Origin: Aphrocallistes beatrix
Lineage: Eukaryota; Porifera; Hexactinellida; Sceptrulophora; Aphrocallistidae
Assembly (NCBI GenBank): GCA_963281255.1
Contig: OY725491.1
Coordinates: 4,018,857-4,082,856 of the forward strand
Length of the DNA stretch: 64,000 bases
Reading direction: 5' to 3'
Positions 31,746-42,827 of this stretch are shown here, one piece after another. Under the pieces are notes generated by a model. That model saw only the letters and a program-made list of their open reading frames with translations. It searched no databases and had not been told where the DNA came from. Position 1 is the stretch's first letter. Each line of letters opens with the position of its first letter. The position numbers and the translations under genes are program-made.

Positions 31746-32974
31746 TTTAATTAATCTAAATTTAGGAGCTATCAAAGAGCATAAGTTGTATCTCATTTAT
31801 TATATTAAACAAAATATATCAACAACAAGCGTCTTTGTATATTGTAACATGAAAACCTCTCTAAGACAAAATATAAACACTGGATATGAGAAGGAAAATA
31901 AATTGAACTCTATCGACGTTAAAATTACTGCGTCATTTGGTGTTACGAAAATAAATGGTGTCATTAGTGGTTATCTCCCGTGTATATAAATTGCTGAATT
32001 AACATTTAATCGATTTTTACGAGTAATACAATATATGTGCAATATAATATATTTCAGTAGTTGCGATTTTTTTCCAATTAACTGCAATCAGTGAAAAAGA
32101 ATTACGACCCTGAAGGGTAGAAACTCGAAAGACATCATTGGCCCTTTGGCTCCACGAACGAATTAGCTAGAAAATCAACATTGAATGGCTACCATGCACC
32201 CAGCACCATGTCTACGCCACTGAGATCAACCATTATTGACTTTGAGACTAGAGGAAGAAGAAAAATAATTGATGGAACAATGGGATATTTTGTGAACAAA
32301 TTTAGAATAAGAATCTATATTCAGAAAAAAAAGGAAAAATCAAAATAACGTTAAAATCACGATATACAGAGAAGAAAAAAAATTATAAGAGCACACTTTC
32401 TGGAGCTAAACTTTTTAAAAATAGAAATTTACCATTAAAAAAACAGAAAGCACCCTTCGGACGGTTTTATTAACCAAAAATACCAGTTTAACACAATTAA
32501 TATGAATTAAATTTTTGACAAAATTGTAAACTTGAAACTAGTAGTTCACCTAAATGGTATTTATTATGTTAAAAAAATTATCTCTGCTCAAAAAGAACCC
32601 CTTTTCTAGTTTTGATTTTTGAAAAATATCTTTTAGAGCAGTAATTTCAAAATCAAATGTTACCTCAAACTGGGCTTTTATATTTTGAACCATCATAATT
32701 ATCTTATACATTTTAATGTTTAAATACGTGTATATAAAATTTTTACCACAAATTGAAAACAAATTTCGATATTATACTTGTACTATCCGAATCCAATTAC
32801 TAATGGTTTCCCTTTTTGTACGTCATATATGATTCGCTCTAAAACTATGATTAAATCACAATTTTGAAGACTGTTCATTAAAAAATACAGCAAATTATTT
32901 GTTTCATCAAAAAATATGCACCTACTAAAAAGAATATATGGAAAAAAGTTTACAAATATAATTATAATTGGGTT
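31746..32974. other. no gene recognised
   Basis: A+T-rich, includes the 3' flank of the Harbinger remnant and the 3' flank of the receptor gene. An AATAAA on the minus strand lies near 32,557, about 420 bp after the receptor stop. 'CATGTCTACGCCACTGA' near 32,206 looks like a lone hAT-type end. Confidence 0.35.
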
Positions 32975-33976
32975 TCAATCATAAATTATACAATCAGCAC
33001 TATTATCACTCATCTCTTCTAACTGAAAATTTTCGAATTTGATTTTTCTAAATATCAATCTTTCCCTCAAATTTCTAAATATCATCAATCTTTCCTTCAA
33101 AATAAATTTAATATTTGATAATTTTAGTTGACTCAAGGTATTTCTATTCAAAAAGAATATAAATAATGCTAGAATGCTAAATATTGGAATAGTCAATGTG
33201 TGAAGGATTTCAAGCCAAAATAAGATTAATCCAGGTGCAATGGTTTTCTGTGCGTGTCTTGCAATTGGAATAATACATATTGTTAAGAATATAAAGGGGT
33301 AAAGAATCAAGACACTAATATCACGCTTAATATCTGATTTGTTTTGATACTGAGATATAGGCGAAAACTTCAAATCAAATTTTAGGTAAAGGAATAATTT
33401 AATCAAAATAATTAGGTATGTTATTAACAAAGTAATAACTAAAAAATAAAGAGGACCATAGAAGGTTGAATATAAAACGGATGAAAAAGAAGATAGAATG
33501 GCACAATATATCCCCACTGAACCATAAGCACCAGCCAATAATGGAATTAATGAAAATATTAAAGGAAAAATCATAATAAAACCAATGTAAAAAAATTCAA
33601 AACATCTTGGTGTATGTCTCAACAGAATAATATTCCAAAATAAGTTAAAACCAATAATTGCGGATATTGTTAAAATCATGCAAGTAAAAAGTTGCAAAAA
33701 AAATGCTTCTGTTATACAAGAAATACCAGTTAAATGAATACCCCCAATCAAACCCAATAAATTACGTGCTGATAAAGAAAATATCAAGTACAGAAAAAGT
33801 CGATGTGTGAGAATTTTGTACCTTTGTAAGAACAAAATTATAGAGATAAGAATGATCAAAGAAATTAATGAAAGTGCAGAAAAAATCCGCCTCACAATAA
33901 GAAGCAAATAGCAATTTTCTGGTAAGTCAAAAGAGCAATCGCTGAAATTTGATACATTAATAGAGGATTGATTCAT
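32975..33976 (-). CDS. seven-transmembrane receptor-like protein (333 aa)
   Basis: A long uninterrupted frame. It can be read from 34,045, but that codon is GTG; the first ATG is at 33,976, giving 333 residues, with an intron-like TATATTTTTAG just before it, so an upstream exon is possible. The N-terminus has three N-glycosylation sites (NQS, NVS, NFS) and no signal peptide. Seven hydrophobic segments lie at about 24-50, 57-78, 89-117, 127-149, 173-199, 220-239 and 249-275, then a basic tail. Cys87 at the top of segment 3 and Cys158 in the second outer loop are placed as the usual GPCR disulphide. The short first inner loop (QRYKILTHRLFLYLIF) recalls cAMP-receptor-like, GPR157-like and adhesion-type receptors; no DRY or NPxxY motif is seen. 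The ligand is unknown. It is the only clear host-type gene in the window. Confidence 0.8.
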   Translation of the reverse strand: MNQSSINVSNFSDCSFDLPENCYLLLIVRRIFSALSLISLIILISIILFLQRYKILTHRLFLYLIFSLSARNLLGLIGGIHLTGISCITEAFFLQLFTCMILTISAIIGFNLFWNIILLRHTPRCFEFFYIGFIMIFPLIFSLIPLLAGAYGSVGIYCAILSSFSSVLYSTFYGPLYFLVITLLITYLIILIKLFLYLKFDLKFSPISQYQNKSDIKRDISVLILYPFIFLTICIIPIARHAQKTIAPGLILFWLEILHTLTIPIFSILALFIFFLNRNTLSQLKLSNIKFILKERLMIFRNLRERLIFRKIKFENFQLEEMSDNSADCIIYD

Positions 33977-34331
33977 AGCTAAAAATATAAAATTAAGCTT
34001 TAGGGCTAACAGGAATACTTCAATGTAAAACAGAACCTTATCCACAGTTACATATTTAAGCTACCCATGAGGTTGTAGCAAATTATAAACTGTGGTCAAA
34101 TGGGGGAAATTCTCCTTGGCACAAACTGTTCAAAAATGAATCAGCTTGTATTCGATATACGTATTTGATTAAAGTCAAACATTCACATGCGATTGCATTG
34201 ATTTGGACTTTAAGTATCCAAGTTGGAATCTTGAACAATGCTTATCACATGCCTATAAAATGAAAACTTAGCATTCTATAATATGTAGAACAAAGATCAT
34301 TATTCAATCATAAATATATATATATATATAT
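33977..34331. other. 5' flank of the receptor gene
   Basis: A+T-rich; would hold the promoter or an upstream exon. Nothing assignable beyond the possible acceptor just before 33,976. A (TA)n run adjoins element D. Confidence 0.35.
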
Positions 34332-34539
34332 CACAGCCTACGTTATTATAACCTATTCACGGTATTTAACCATGGATTACTTCAAGTCTTATGTGCAAAA
34401 TACAAACTGTATAGTATATCTATATTTTGCTGAAATTTAATGGGGTGTAATGAATATTAATACAAAAGAGGTGGAAAATTGTAATAGTTCTCTCTTATTA
34501 CAAACTAAAATGTATACGAATAGTACTTTATATTAATCA

Positions 34540-35085
34540 TGACCCAATCTCGCGCTGTTATGTAGGATGTTTTCTTGCCTACAACGAGGCCGGGAACCCT
34601 TTTCTAGGTGTCGTTCGAGCATCAAACATCGTATCACTTGTTTGAGGAAGCCGATATGCCTTTCGGTCATCCCATCGGACCCCGGGTGTTACGGTGTGGT
34701 GTGACGTTTAGTATTCTCTAAGTCGAGGAACCGTTCGTTCACCTAAGCCACATTCTTCCTCTGATCTGTGAGCATAATATTTAGTTCGCCATGTCCACGA
34801 TTGACCCATCTTTCCATGAATGCGTTAATGATGGAATGGCGGTCTGGTCTTTCAATGGGATTGCTTCGACGTAATGTGAAAATAGTTCAACTATGAGTAA
34901 GAAGTACCTGTAGCCGCCATGTAGCCGCCATTGCGCAGTGTCGCATTCAGCAGGTTAATAGTAAATTCACCTACATTATCTGTCTGGAAGATGTGAGTTG
35001 CTCGCATACCTTCAGCTGATTTCTTTCAAGCGCACTCACCACAATAAACTTGCTAAAGCAGTCCTGTTCATCTGTAGTTCTAGAT
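34540..35085 (-). mobile_element. Ty3/gypsy fossil fragment: integrase
   Basis: Minus-strand remnants of the zinc region and catalytic core of a Ty3/gypsy integrase are recognisable, lying inside P-like element D. No LTR, gag or reverse transcriptase is attached here. Broken, with at least several breaks; old. Confidence 0.75.
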
Positions 35086-35284
35086 CCATCTAACCCATCT
35101 TCTCTAACTCCTCCATATCACCAGTTCCATGCTTTCCCATAGCCTCCTCTTCTTCGCCGATTACTCGGATGCTTCTTCAGGATGTATGACAATTGGTAGT
35201 CCCAATTCACACTCATGAAGGACAATTAAGAAGATTGATGGGCTTGGGATATTCCGAAGATCAGAGGTTTTCTGCAAACTTTCT

Positions 35285-35515
35285 TCACTGTACCGTACCC
35301 TGGGGAATATCGAAGTAAAGAAGTATATCCACGTCACAGAAATGTCTCGCACAGATGAAGACACTCGCCAATTTCCACGCATTCTCTCTATGGAGAAACC
35401 TTCGCCATTCATCTTGCATTTCCTTTGACCAATGATTCAACATTTCAAACACTGGAACGTAATCAGTGCCGTCGTATTTGGAGCAGCAGTTGGATACACT
35501 ACACTTATTTGGCAT
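35285..35515 (-). CDS. THAP domain protein, N-terminal exon (element D)
   Basis: ATG-initiated frame of 76 codons: MPNKCSVSNCCSKYDG, then WSKEMQDEWRRFLHRENAWK and VFICARHFCDVDI. This fits the THAP zinc finger (C..C at 5 and 10, W, C and H of ICARHF), the DNA-binding module of P-type transposases. The conserved 'FP' after the second Cys pair is replaced by FEMLNHW. Downstream minus-strand sequence to about 35,090 may continue the protein in another frame before the gypsy piece intrudes. No transposase core is present, so it is a partial gene. Confidence 0.7.
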   Translation of the reverse strand: MPNKCSVSNCCSKYDGTDYVPVFEMLNHWSKEMQDEWRRFLHRENAWKLASVFICARHFCDVDILLYFDIPQGTVQ

Positions 35516-35754
35516 ACTGCTAAGAAAAATGTACGTGTGGATGAAAACATTGGGAATTAGAAAGAAAATGTATGAAATAATGCAGGTAATACAATATTAA
35601 CTACTAACAACGATACTTATCCCATTTTGTACACTGCATTATATCGTAGTCAAATGTATTTCAAACACTATGGTTTGTTTACAAAATAGACTTGAAGTAA
35701 TCCATGGTAAGGTCAAATTCGTACCGTGAATAGGCTATAGTTACGTAGGCTATA

Positions 35755-35960
35755 TATATATATATTATATATATAGTATATATTTCTTTAGCAAGTATAT
35801 TCGAAAGAGAACTAAGAATTTGGGCTTATACTTACACAAAAAGAGAGATATTTCTTTTTGGACCATAAATGGGGTTTTTAACGGAATATGGAAAATGTAA
35901 GTGCAGAACTTCCAAAATGAATATGAAAAGTGTTCGAATTTTCATAAGATTTCAATGGGT
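35755..35960. mobile_element. TTAA family 1 internal fragment
   Basis: Matches 37,985-38,130 (AGAACTAAGAATTTGGGCTT, AAATGGGGTTTTT, AGAACTT.CAAAAT), internal sequence of family 1. It is cut on the right by the family 2 element at the TTAA at 35,961. Confidence 0.7.
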
Positions 35961-35964
35961 TTAA

Positions 35965-37140
35965 GGTTGGACTTTCCTATAATAGCTGACTTTTGAATTT
36001 TTCAACCGATTCATTTAATTTTTGCAGTGCAGATTTGAATCGCAGAGTTATCTGCAAAACTGCATTAATAATTGAAATAATTCAAAAGATGAAAATTCTT
36101 TTGAAAAAATCTGGTGATTATACGAGGAAGAAATCGGATACAATATGCTTACAATCCTTTAGAAACTTTTCAAATTCATTAATAAATCGATGATCTAACT
36201 AATGAACAGAAATTTTGAAAATTGTTAATATTCACACCAAAACACCCGAGGAATTTTATTTTTAATAATTTTGACAATATTTTTTTCATAATTCTCTTTT
36301 TATTTGAATTATCAAAGATCTGTCTATTCATTTTGTTCTATTCTTCGAGATCAATCAAAAACCGTTGAGTTCTCGCCCCTATGATGAATATACAAAAAGT
36401 TATCAGCTTTATAATTGCTGAAAGAAAAGTCTCAGGAAATAGGATTTAGAAAATATTTATACTTGTCCCTCAATTTCCATTAGTTTTAATCACTTTGGAA
36501 TATTAAATAACATGCAAATATCCTTATTCGACAACTTATAGCAATACTTAACTACAAAATATGGTATATCAAAATTTTTCTTCATCAAGTGTAAAAAACG
36601 GGTCAGTGATGACTGGCCACCCAAAAATAACCACATTGGATCCCAGATCAATAATTTCTTTTAACCATGTCAAATCATCATTTGAATTCTGAATTCGTGT
36701 CCCCCATTGAATTTCCAGCAAATTGATATATATATTGACCTTATTTGGAGAATTTTTTGGATGTCCGTGCATGGCAACGGTCAGGAATTTTTTCACGTTC
36801 TTGACCGTTGCTAGGGAACCGCAGCCAAAAGAATTCTCCAAATGTGTCCAATATATATATCAAATTGCTGGAAATTTAGTCTTGAGCACGAATTTAGCGT
36901 TAAAATAATGATCTGACATGATTCAAAGAAGTTATGGATATGAGACATTCCGGTTCAAAAATGTGTCCTTTTTTGGGCGACACCAAATGGTACAAGTGGC
37001 ACTAAGTGACGAAATATTAGCATTGAAATTCTAAAAATCGAAATTAATGTTTAGAACCCATTTAGGGATCTAAAAATGATTAAAAAGGTATTTTGGCCAA
37101 TTTTTGATAGAAAACAAAATGCCCATAGGAAAGGCCAACT
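35965..37140. mobile_element. TTAA element family 2, 1176 bp, complete
   Basis: TTAA (35,961-35,964) and TTAA (37,141-37,144) flank ends GGTTGGACTTTCCTATA and ATAGGAAAGGCCAACT. Internally it has a long imperfect palindrome around 36,700-36,890 (GGTCAGGAATTTTTTCACG and TGACCGTTGC words inverted). No ORF. It lies within family 1 sequence, so family 2 inserted after family 1. Confidence 0.88.
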
Positions 37141-37144
37141 TTAA

Positions 37145-38765
37145 TATCTTTAATAGTTTTTAAGATTGTGCATCGGGGTCTTTCCGGGCCTAGAGAGGTT
37201 TTATGCCTGACCTTTATGCATAAATAGTCATTACTCAAGAACCAATGGTTGAATTTTAACACTACTTTTTTAAATGATTAAAAATGATATTTCTCATGCT
37301 ATAATCGCTAGATCTCTGCAAACATAGCATCATTTTTTTATAAAAGTAATACTTACACATTCCAAACCATTTTTTATTCTTATTTCTAGTTTTTGAGATA
37401 CAGTGTCTCAAACTCTGTTTTTTTCGTTTATCGCTTGCACATCTTAATGGTAGAAATCCGGCCACTCAAGGAATTGTTTAGGACATACCAAGAAAAAAAA
37501 TGCTTCCAAAATCGAATCATAGATAATCTATCATATGACTTAAAATTCTGTAAAGACGGTCAATTTTGAAATTTTAAAGCCCAGAGATATAGAGATTTTA
37601 AGTTTGATGTTAAGAAGAATGTAAAATGAGTTACTAATAATGAACAAAAGCATTCACAGAGATTTGTTCGCATTTATACTTCTGATTTAGTTATATTCGA
37701 ACCAAATATTAGCAATAGCACCCTAAAAATCCACAGATTTCCTTGAGGCCCCTAACCGTGAATATTAATTCATACTCCTAGCACTACGAAGTATAATCCA
37801 TCAGGTTAGAATGAATAAAGACCTTCCCAAACGTATATTAGGAAGTTAGAGCGAAAGTCTACGACTTCTAGATTCCAAGATAGGATTTTCGAAAAATGCA
37901 ACGTCATCATATGACAAAAATCTAAAACTTACATTCCATAGGATATAGTCCAATTATTATCTTTGAATCATATATGTACCCTCATAAAAAGTATATTTTG
38001 AAGTGAGAACTAGGAATTTGGGCTTAAATTTACAGAGAGAGATATCTCTTTCTGGACCTAAATGGGGCTTTTTGACCGAATCTGGGAGATCCAAGGCCAG
38101 AACTTTCAAAATAATTATCAAAAGTTCTCCAATTTTTCTGTACACATTATTAACGACAATTGTATCCACTATTTTGCATAATAGCCACATTTGGATACAT
38201 ATTTATTGATTCGATTCGCCATTTTCTAATATATTCAAAGTTCTCCATAGAATTTGCATTACAATTAAATCACTGATAAGTCGAGAAATATTTATTTTTT
38301 GACAAAAGAATGTTTGAGGAATCTATATATTTTCGCATATATCCTTTTATTTAAGAATATAATAGAATATATATATCTTCAATAGTTTTTAAGATATGAC
38401 ATCGGCCTCTTTCGGGACCCTAGAGGGATATTATGCTCGAACTTTGCCTAAAGTAAGCGATATATCACGAACAAATGGTCGGAACCAAACAGTTTTTTTT
38501 TGAAATGGTCAGAATTTTATTTCTGATCTAGTGATCGCTAAATATCTGTTATCAAACATGCGATTTCCTGAGCATTATATAAATGAACTCCCTTATAGAG
38601 CTATTGTGTTTGGATTTTATTTGGTCATTCTTCTAAATCTTTTTGTTATATAATCTCCAAAGGTGCCAAAACAATGTTAAGGTCCATATCATTAAAAATA
38701 ATCAAAAAGTTAAAAACTAACTGGTGAATGCATCAAAAACCTCCAATAATTTTTCAATTTTTAGT
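37145..38765. mobile_element. TTAA family 1 fragments
   Basis: Long stretches match the complete family 1 copy at 58,565-60,493: GAGATACAGTGTCTCAAACT, CACATCTTAATGGTAGAAAT, AGACGGTCAATTTTGAAATT, ATATCCTTTTATTTAAGAAT, GACATCGGCCTCTTTCGGGA. It appears to be one nearly full-length but end-less copy abutting P-like element B's left target site. No ORF. Confidence 0.75.
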
Positions 38766-38896
38766 AATGCTAAACCATACCATTCTATACATAAGGCAAT
38801 GACCGTCACCAAAAAAATAGTACAATGGATTACTTAGTATATTAAATCCTAAAACCGCTAAATTAATACTGTTATTATCAATAATATAATTATTAC

Positions 38897-40920
38897 CATA
38901 GCCTACTACATACAGGCCATTTCACTACTTTAGACCAGGGATAAGATAAAGTCGAGTTTTTAATACAATGAAATTTAACACAATATCATTTTGATATGTT
39001 TAATATCGTGTAATTATACATCCTCTACCCCACAATAATGATATTATTGACTGCTGGCATAATTTAGTTGACGGACAGGGAATACTACATAAATATATAG
39101 GTGTATATATATACATATATTAATTAGAGGTAAGTTTAAGTATCTTCCTTTGAGTATCTTTGGGACAAGAGGTGGTAGAAGTGATATTCTTGGCCTTGTT
39201 GTTGAGTAAACAGTTACTTGAAGTCATTAAAATACAACGTAGCATATCTTTTCCGTCAATACAGCAATCAGTACACTCAAAAGTCCAATCCTCACATTCT
39301 TCATCCTCAATTTTTAGAATAGCCACTGAGCCTCATCCAAATGCTCCAGGTGCGTATCGAAACTGGGCGAGTGGACACATGTGTCATCAACAAATGCCTG
39401 TACATTCGGACACCCTCGTAGAGCCTGGTCTACCGCTCGCTGATAGGTAGCCTGTGAGTTTGACAATCCAAAAGGCATGCGGTTGAATTCAAACTGGCCG
39501 CGCGTTGAAACAAACGCAGTGAACTCCCTATGCTTTTCCTTCACAGGCACGCTCCAGTATGCGGATGCCCCATCCAGTGTAGAGAATACAGTTGCCCCTC
39601 CTATACGATCGAAAACATCTCGGGGATCCGGCATCGGATAGGCATCTCGCTTCGTCACATCGTTGAGATCCCGGCAATCTACGGTAAATCGATGGGTCAC
39701 TCGACTCGCCCAAGAGGAAGAAGAGGGACGTATGATCCCATTCTCGAGCATTTCATCTATTTGCTTGGATACCTCCGCCTCAATTTCCGGAGAAACACGC
39801 AACGGTCGGCTTTTAGTAGGCCGCTCATCCAGAAGAGTGATAACGTGTTCCGCGGTTCCAATTTCGCGCGGGCTCTTCGGGTTTCCCGCGAAAACGTCTT
39901 TCCATCTCGACAGCACCTTGCGTATTGCGGCCTCTTCTCGCGGTGATAGTTTCGGGTTAATATCGAACCTGGCCTCCAAGCTATCTCCCTCCTTTCCCAT
40001 CTCAGTCTGCATAATTTCTGCTCTAGCCGCGTGCCGCAGCTAGAGGTTTTCCAACAACCACCTAGCCTAACTCTCATGTTTTCCCAATCGAAAGTAGTAT
40101 TCTTGAAGCGCGCGAGGAACCTTCGCCCCAATATAACCACCCTATTGTTAGTATCGAGTACTTCGATTTCGTGTTCTAGTGGTCGACCATCCCCCACATC
40201 TATCGCCACGCAGGCCGTACCACAGACTGCAAGCGCTGTCCGCCCTAGCCCATACACTTGACTGTACTTTGTGCTGTAAGGGATATTCATCTTTTGTACG
40301 GTGCCTCTGTCCACCATCGAAGGATCCGCCCACGTGTCCATCATTACATTGATGGGTTAACCGTTCCATTTAACTGGTACCACAACCGCCGTCTCATGTA
40401 CAACACTATGCTGCGTCGTGACCTGAAATACCCCTCTTCGACTTCGTGTATGTGGGCAATAGCGGACCTCGTGTCCTCTTTCGCCACATTTCGCACAGTG
40501 CCGTTCCGGGCATTGGGCCATAAAGTGCCTGTCCGAGTCGCAAATAAAGCACCGATCCTTCTTAGGGAATTGGCTTCCCGGATACTTCCTTGTAGGTCCA
40601 TCCCGCCTCCCCATTGCCCCTTTGCTGCGTGGCGCATCCTTATATGTATAGAAACAGTTGAGAGCTAACATTCAAGAATAAATACAACGTAAATGTAAAA
40701 AGGAACCATATAGCAGAGAAAGAAAATAGCCAAAACATTGATATATAATGTATTGGAACGTAGACTAGTTCCATATAGTTATGCATCAAACAAATGATGA
40801 ATTAGATTTGGAACAAAAAATATTTATTCATATTATGGGTGCGTAAGAAAATCCACTTTATCTTATCCCTGGTACCATGGAAAATTGTTCAGTGAAAAGG
40901 CCTTATTGTAGTAGGCTATG
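38897..40920. mobile_element. P-like element E, 2.0 kb, with gypsy cargo
   Basis: Inverted ends CATAGCCTACTACA (left) and TGTAGTAGGCTATG (right), continuing for about 60 bp to CCAGGGATAAGATAAAG on both sides. Flanked by the perfect 7-bp duplication TTATTAC (38,890-38,896; 40,921-40,927). It sits within element B. A 68-codon minus-strand frame near its left end (39,120-39,326, with FECTDCCIDGKDMLRC) may be the tail of its own lost transposase. Most of the interior is a Ty3/gypsy piece. Confidence 0.88.
39327..40672 (-). mobile_element. Ty3/gypsy fossil: gag zinc knuckles, protease, reverse transcriptase
   Basis: On the minus strand, in order: two CCHC zinc knuckles at the end of gag, a retropepsin-like region, and the first part of a Ty3/gypsy reverse transcriptase up to the catalytic-core region. 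RNase H, integrase and LTRs are absent from this piece. The copy is broken (at least two or three breaks). It is markedly richer in G+C than its surroundings and is enclosed within P-like element E. Confidence 0.85.
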
Positions 40921-40984
40921 TTATTACATATTTTGTGTTTATGGGTTGATTAAATATTCATTTTGAAAATATTATGTAACCACA
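40672..40984. other. inner flank of element E and element B sequence
   Basis: A+T-rich tail of element E (to 40,920), then element B sequence (ATATTCATTTTGAAAATATTATGTAACC) that matches element A inverted. Confidence 0.6.
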
Positions 40985-41295
40985 ATATTTATATTTACTT
41001 CGCATACAACACTAGTGTATTACACTTACGTATTGTTTTATTGTATATCATTTCTATTACTCATTTATAATGCCTCATTTGACAACACTAATTGCATTAA
41101 TTAATATTTGGACGAGATGTCTTGTGTCGCGCCTGGCTTTACTTCCAATTACAGAGTAGAACACTTATTGTTTTTTTTAATTTACCAAAAAGATGGTGCT
41201 CTTCGTGAAAATGGTATCGAGCCATTCCAAGACCTGTGAAGACTACCAAAACAACAAGATTCCAAAGGTGAGTGGTTTCTTAAGACTTAAGTAAT
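40985..41295 (+). pseudogene. THAP-domain exon remnant, element B
   Basis: About 41,117 onward: DEMSCVAPGFTSNYRVEH, then YQKDGALRENGIEPFQ and a donor-like AAAG|GTGAGTGG at about 41,269. It is the same exon as in elements A and C; THAP exons that end at a GTGAGT donor in both B and C suggest the domain is split by an intron. Frame broken. Confidence 0.7.
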
Positions 41296-42564
41296 GTAAT
41301 TATTCGAGAATCATGCATATACTCAAGTTTGTTAGAAACAATTGACTGAATTTAAAAGATTAAGAAAAAGTGTTTACCTTCCCCCAATTTAGTGAATGCA
41401 ATCCACGTTACTCCAAAAACATGTGCATAAGAACCTTATTTAATTTGGATAAATGCAGTTTATTTAAAAGTGCCCCAAATTAACATCGAAAGCCTGCTGG
41501 CTTGGAAAGGCAAAATATAAATTTGGCCCTTAAGGTGATGAGTCAACTTCTGTCAAACAGTTAGCTTATAACATGGAAAACACATTGTGAGAACCAAACT
41601 GTTGAGTTCTTGAAATTCATCAATGATGTTTGGAAAATATTCGATGTGAATTGGGTAGAGAAGAATAGTCATTTTATAAAGGATCGAATATTATTGAATC
41701 TCAAAAAAATTGATAATCGTTATTATGACTTCTTTTCCAAATATGCGTCGCAAAGATACTGTATTTCAATTTTTGCATCAATCAGAGGCTTATTTTCATT
41801 TTTACACTCAACTGAATGTTCCATTTTCCTATACAAATAACATTGTTCAAATTTTTAAATTTTTTTAGTTTGTGTTCAAGATTTTTTCCTGAGTTTGAGT
41901 GATATTTGCAAGATTATAAGTTCTATCTTTAACCCATTCATTATAGAACATAACTGACTACAATCATTAGATAATATGGAATACTGACAAAGATATGGAT
42001 TTCAAAATTGATTTATCGCTGTATTTTTGGTAATTTTCGGCTTAATTTTGTATATAAATTCGCACAGTTCTTAAAGTATTGGCTTAAACAATAAGATCGT
42101 AGTCAGCTATCTTTATTACTATATATACTTACTTTTATTTATGAATTCATTCAATTCTCACTTGATTTGGCTTTGAGAACTTGTTCAAAATGTAGTTTTA
42201 GAATCAAATTTTCCCTTATTATTCGAATAAAATTAAAATTAAAATTATCTCAAGATGTTATAAAATAATAATAACTTCAATAATTGTTTCAATGTCATAG
42301 GTATTCTATAGACAGATTATATTTCTAGATAGCAGAGCTATTTTAGAACTCAATTCTTTCTTTCATATTGAGTTCCAATTATATTTTAATTTTAGAACAA
42401 TCAAATTCCTATGAATTCGAATTAGGAACTAACAATTGTTGCGAGTTTATTTTGATGAATCCAAATTTAGGTTCACTGCATAGTCGAATTCTAATCCAAC
42501 CACTACTTCTAACTGTTAAATATTGTTTAGTATAAATAGCTAATGTAAAAGTCTCAATTATAGA

Positions 42565-42677
42565 GATAGCCCATATCCTACGCATTGACGAATGCTCTGC
42601 CTGGGTAGGAGTTCATGACAATTCCAGTATGGGACGCCTGAAAGAGTTCTTGTGAACACATGGGCTATCCGTTTTTT
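42565..42677 (+). ncRNA. candidate structured small RNA
   Basis: GATAGCCCAT (42,565-42,574) pairs perfectly with ATGGGCTATC (42,660-42,669), closing an 85-base region that can form TCCTAC/GTAGGA around a GCATT-GACG-AATGC hairpin and a second arm GTTCA/TGAAC. A T6 run (42,672-42,677), the usual RNA polymerase III stop, follows at once. This three-arm layout with a closing stem is 5S- or tRNA-like in plan, but it is not a recognisable 5S rRNA or tRNA. It lies 150 bp past the 3' end of the transposase gene, on the opposite strand. Chance folding is possible. Confidence 0.3.
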
Positions 42678-42765
42678 GCTCTAAATAATAACATTTACTT
42701 TTTAGGCTGTTTATAAAATATATTTATTGTTCCCATTCTATACTCAATTAGTAACAAACTATTGT

Positions 42766-42771
42766 TTTATT
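42766..42771 (-). promoter_or_regulatory. poly(A) signal of PHD transposase 2
   Basis: Minus-strand AATAAA about 57 bp after the stop at 42,828. Confidence 0.5.
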
Positions 42772-42827
42772 CTCAATGACTAAACAAAAAACAAGTACGT
42801 CGCTAGAATGAATAGTATTTTCTAATA

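Larger units (their letters stand above)
34332..35754. mobile_element. P-like element D with THAP gene, 1.4 kb
   Basis: Inverted ends: left CACAGCCTACGTTATTATAA then CCTATTCACGG and CCATGGATTACTTCAAGTCT; right (reverse complement) TATAGCCTACGTAACTATAG then the same CCTATTCACGG and CCATGGATTACTTCAAGTC. Flanks are TATATAT on both sides, compatible with a 7-bp duplication but low in complexity. Inside are a THAP-coding exon (minus) and a piece of a Ty3/gypsy integrase. Termini are related to element E (CATAGCCTAC). Confidence 0.75.

Noticed and set aside
32975-34045. Longer 356-codon reading of the receptor
   Set aside because: The first codon is GTG, not used for initiation in nuclear genes; the first ATG is at 33,976, so the longer start was not adopted.
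36569-36841. 90-codon frame in TTAA family 2
   Set aside because: It lies across the inner palindrome of a non-coding element and is not kept in other copies.
42565-42677. tRNA or 5S rRNA
   Set aside because: No canonical B box or T-loop for a tRNA and no match to conserved 5S internal control region; kept only as an unnamed structured candidate.
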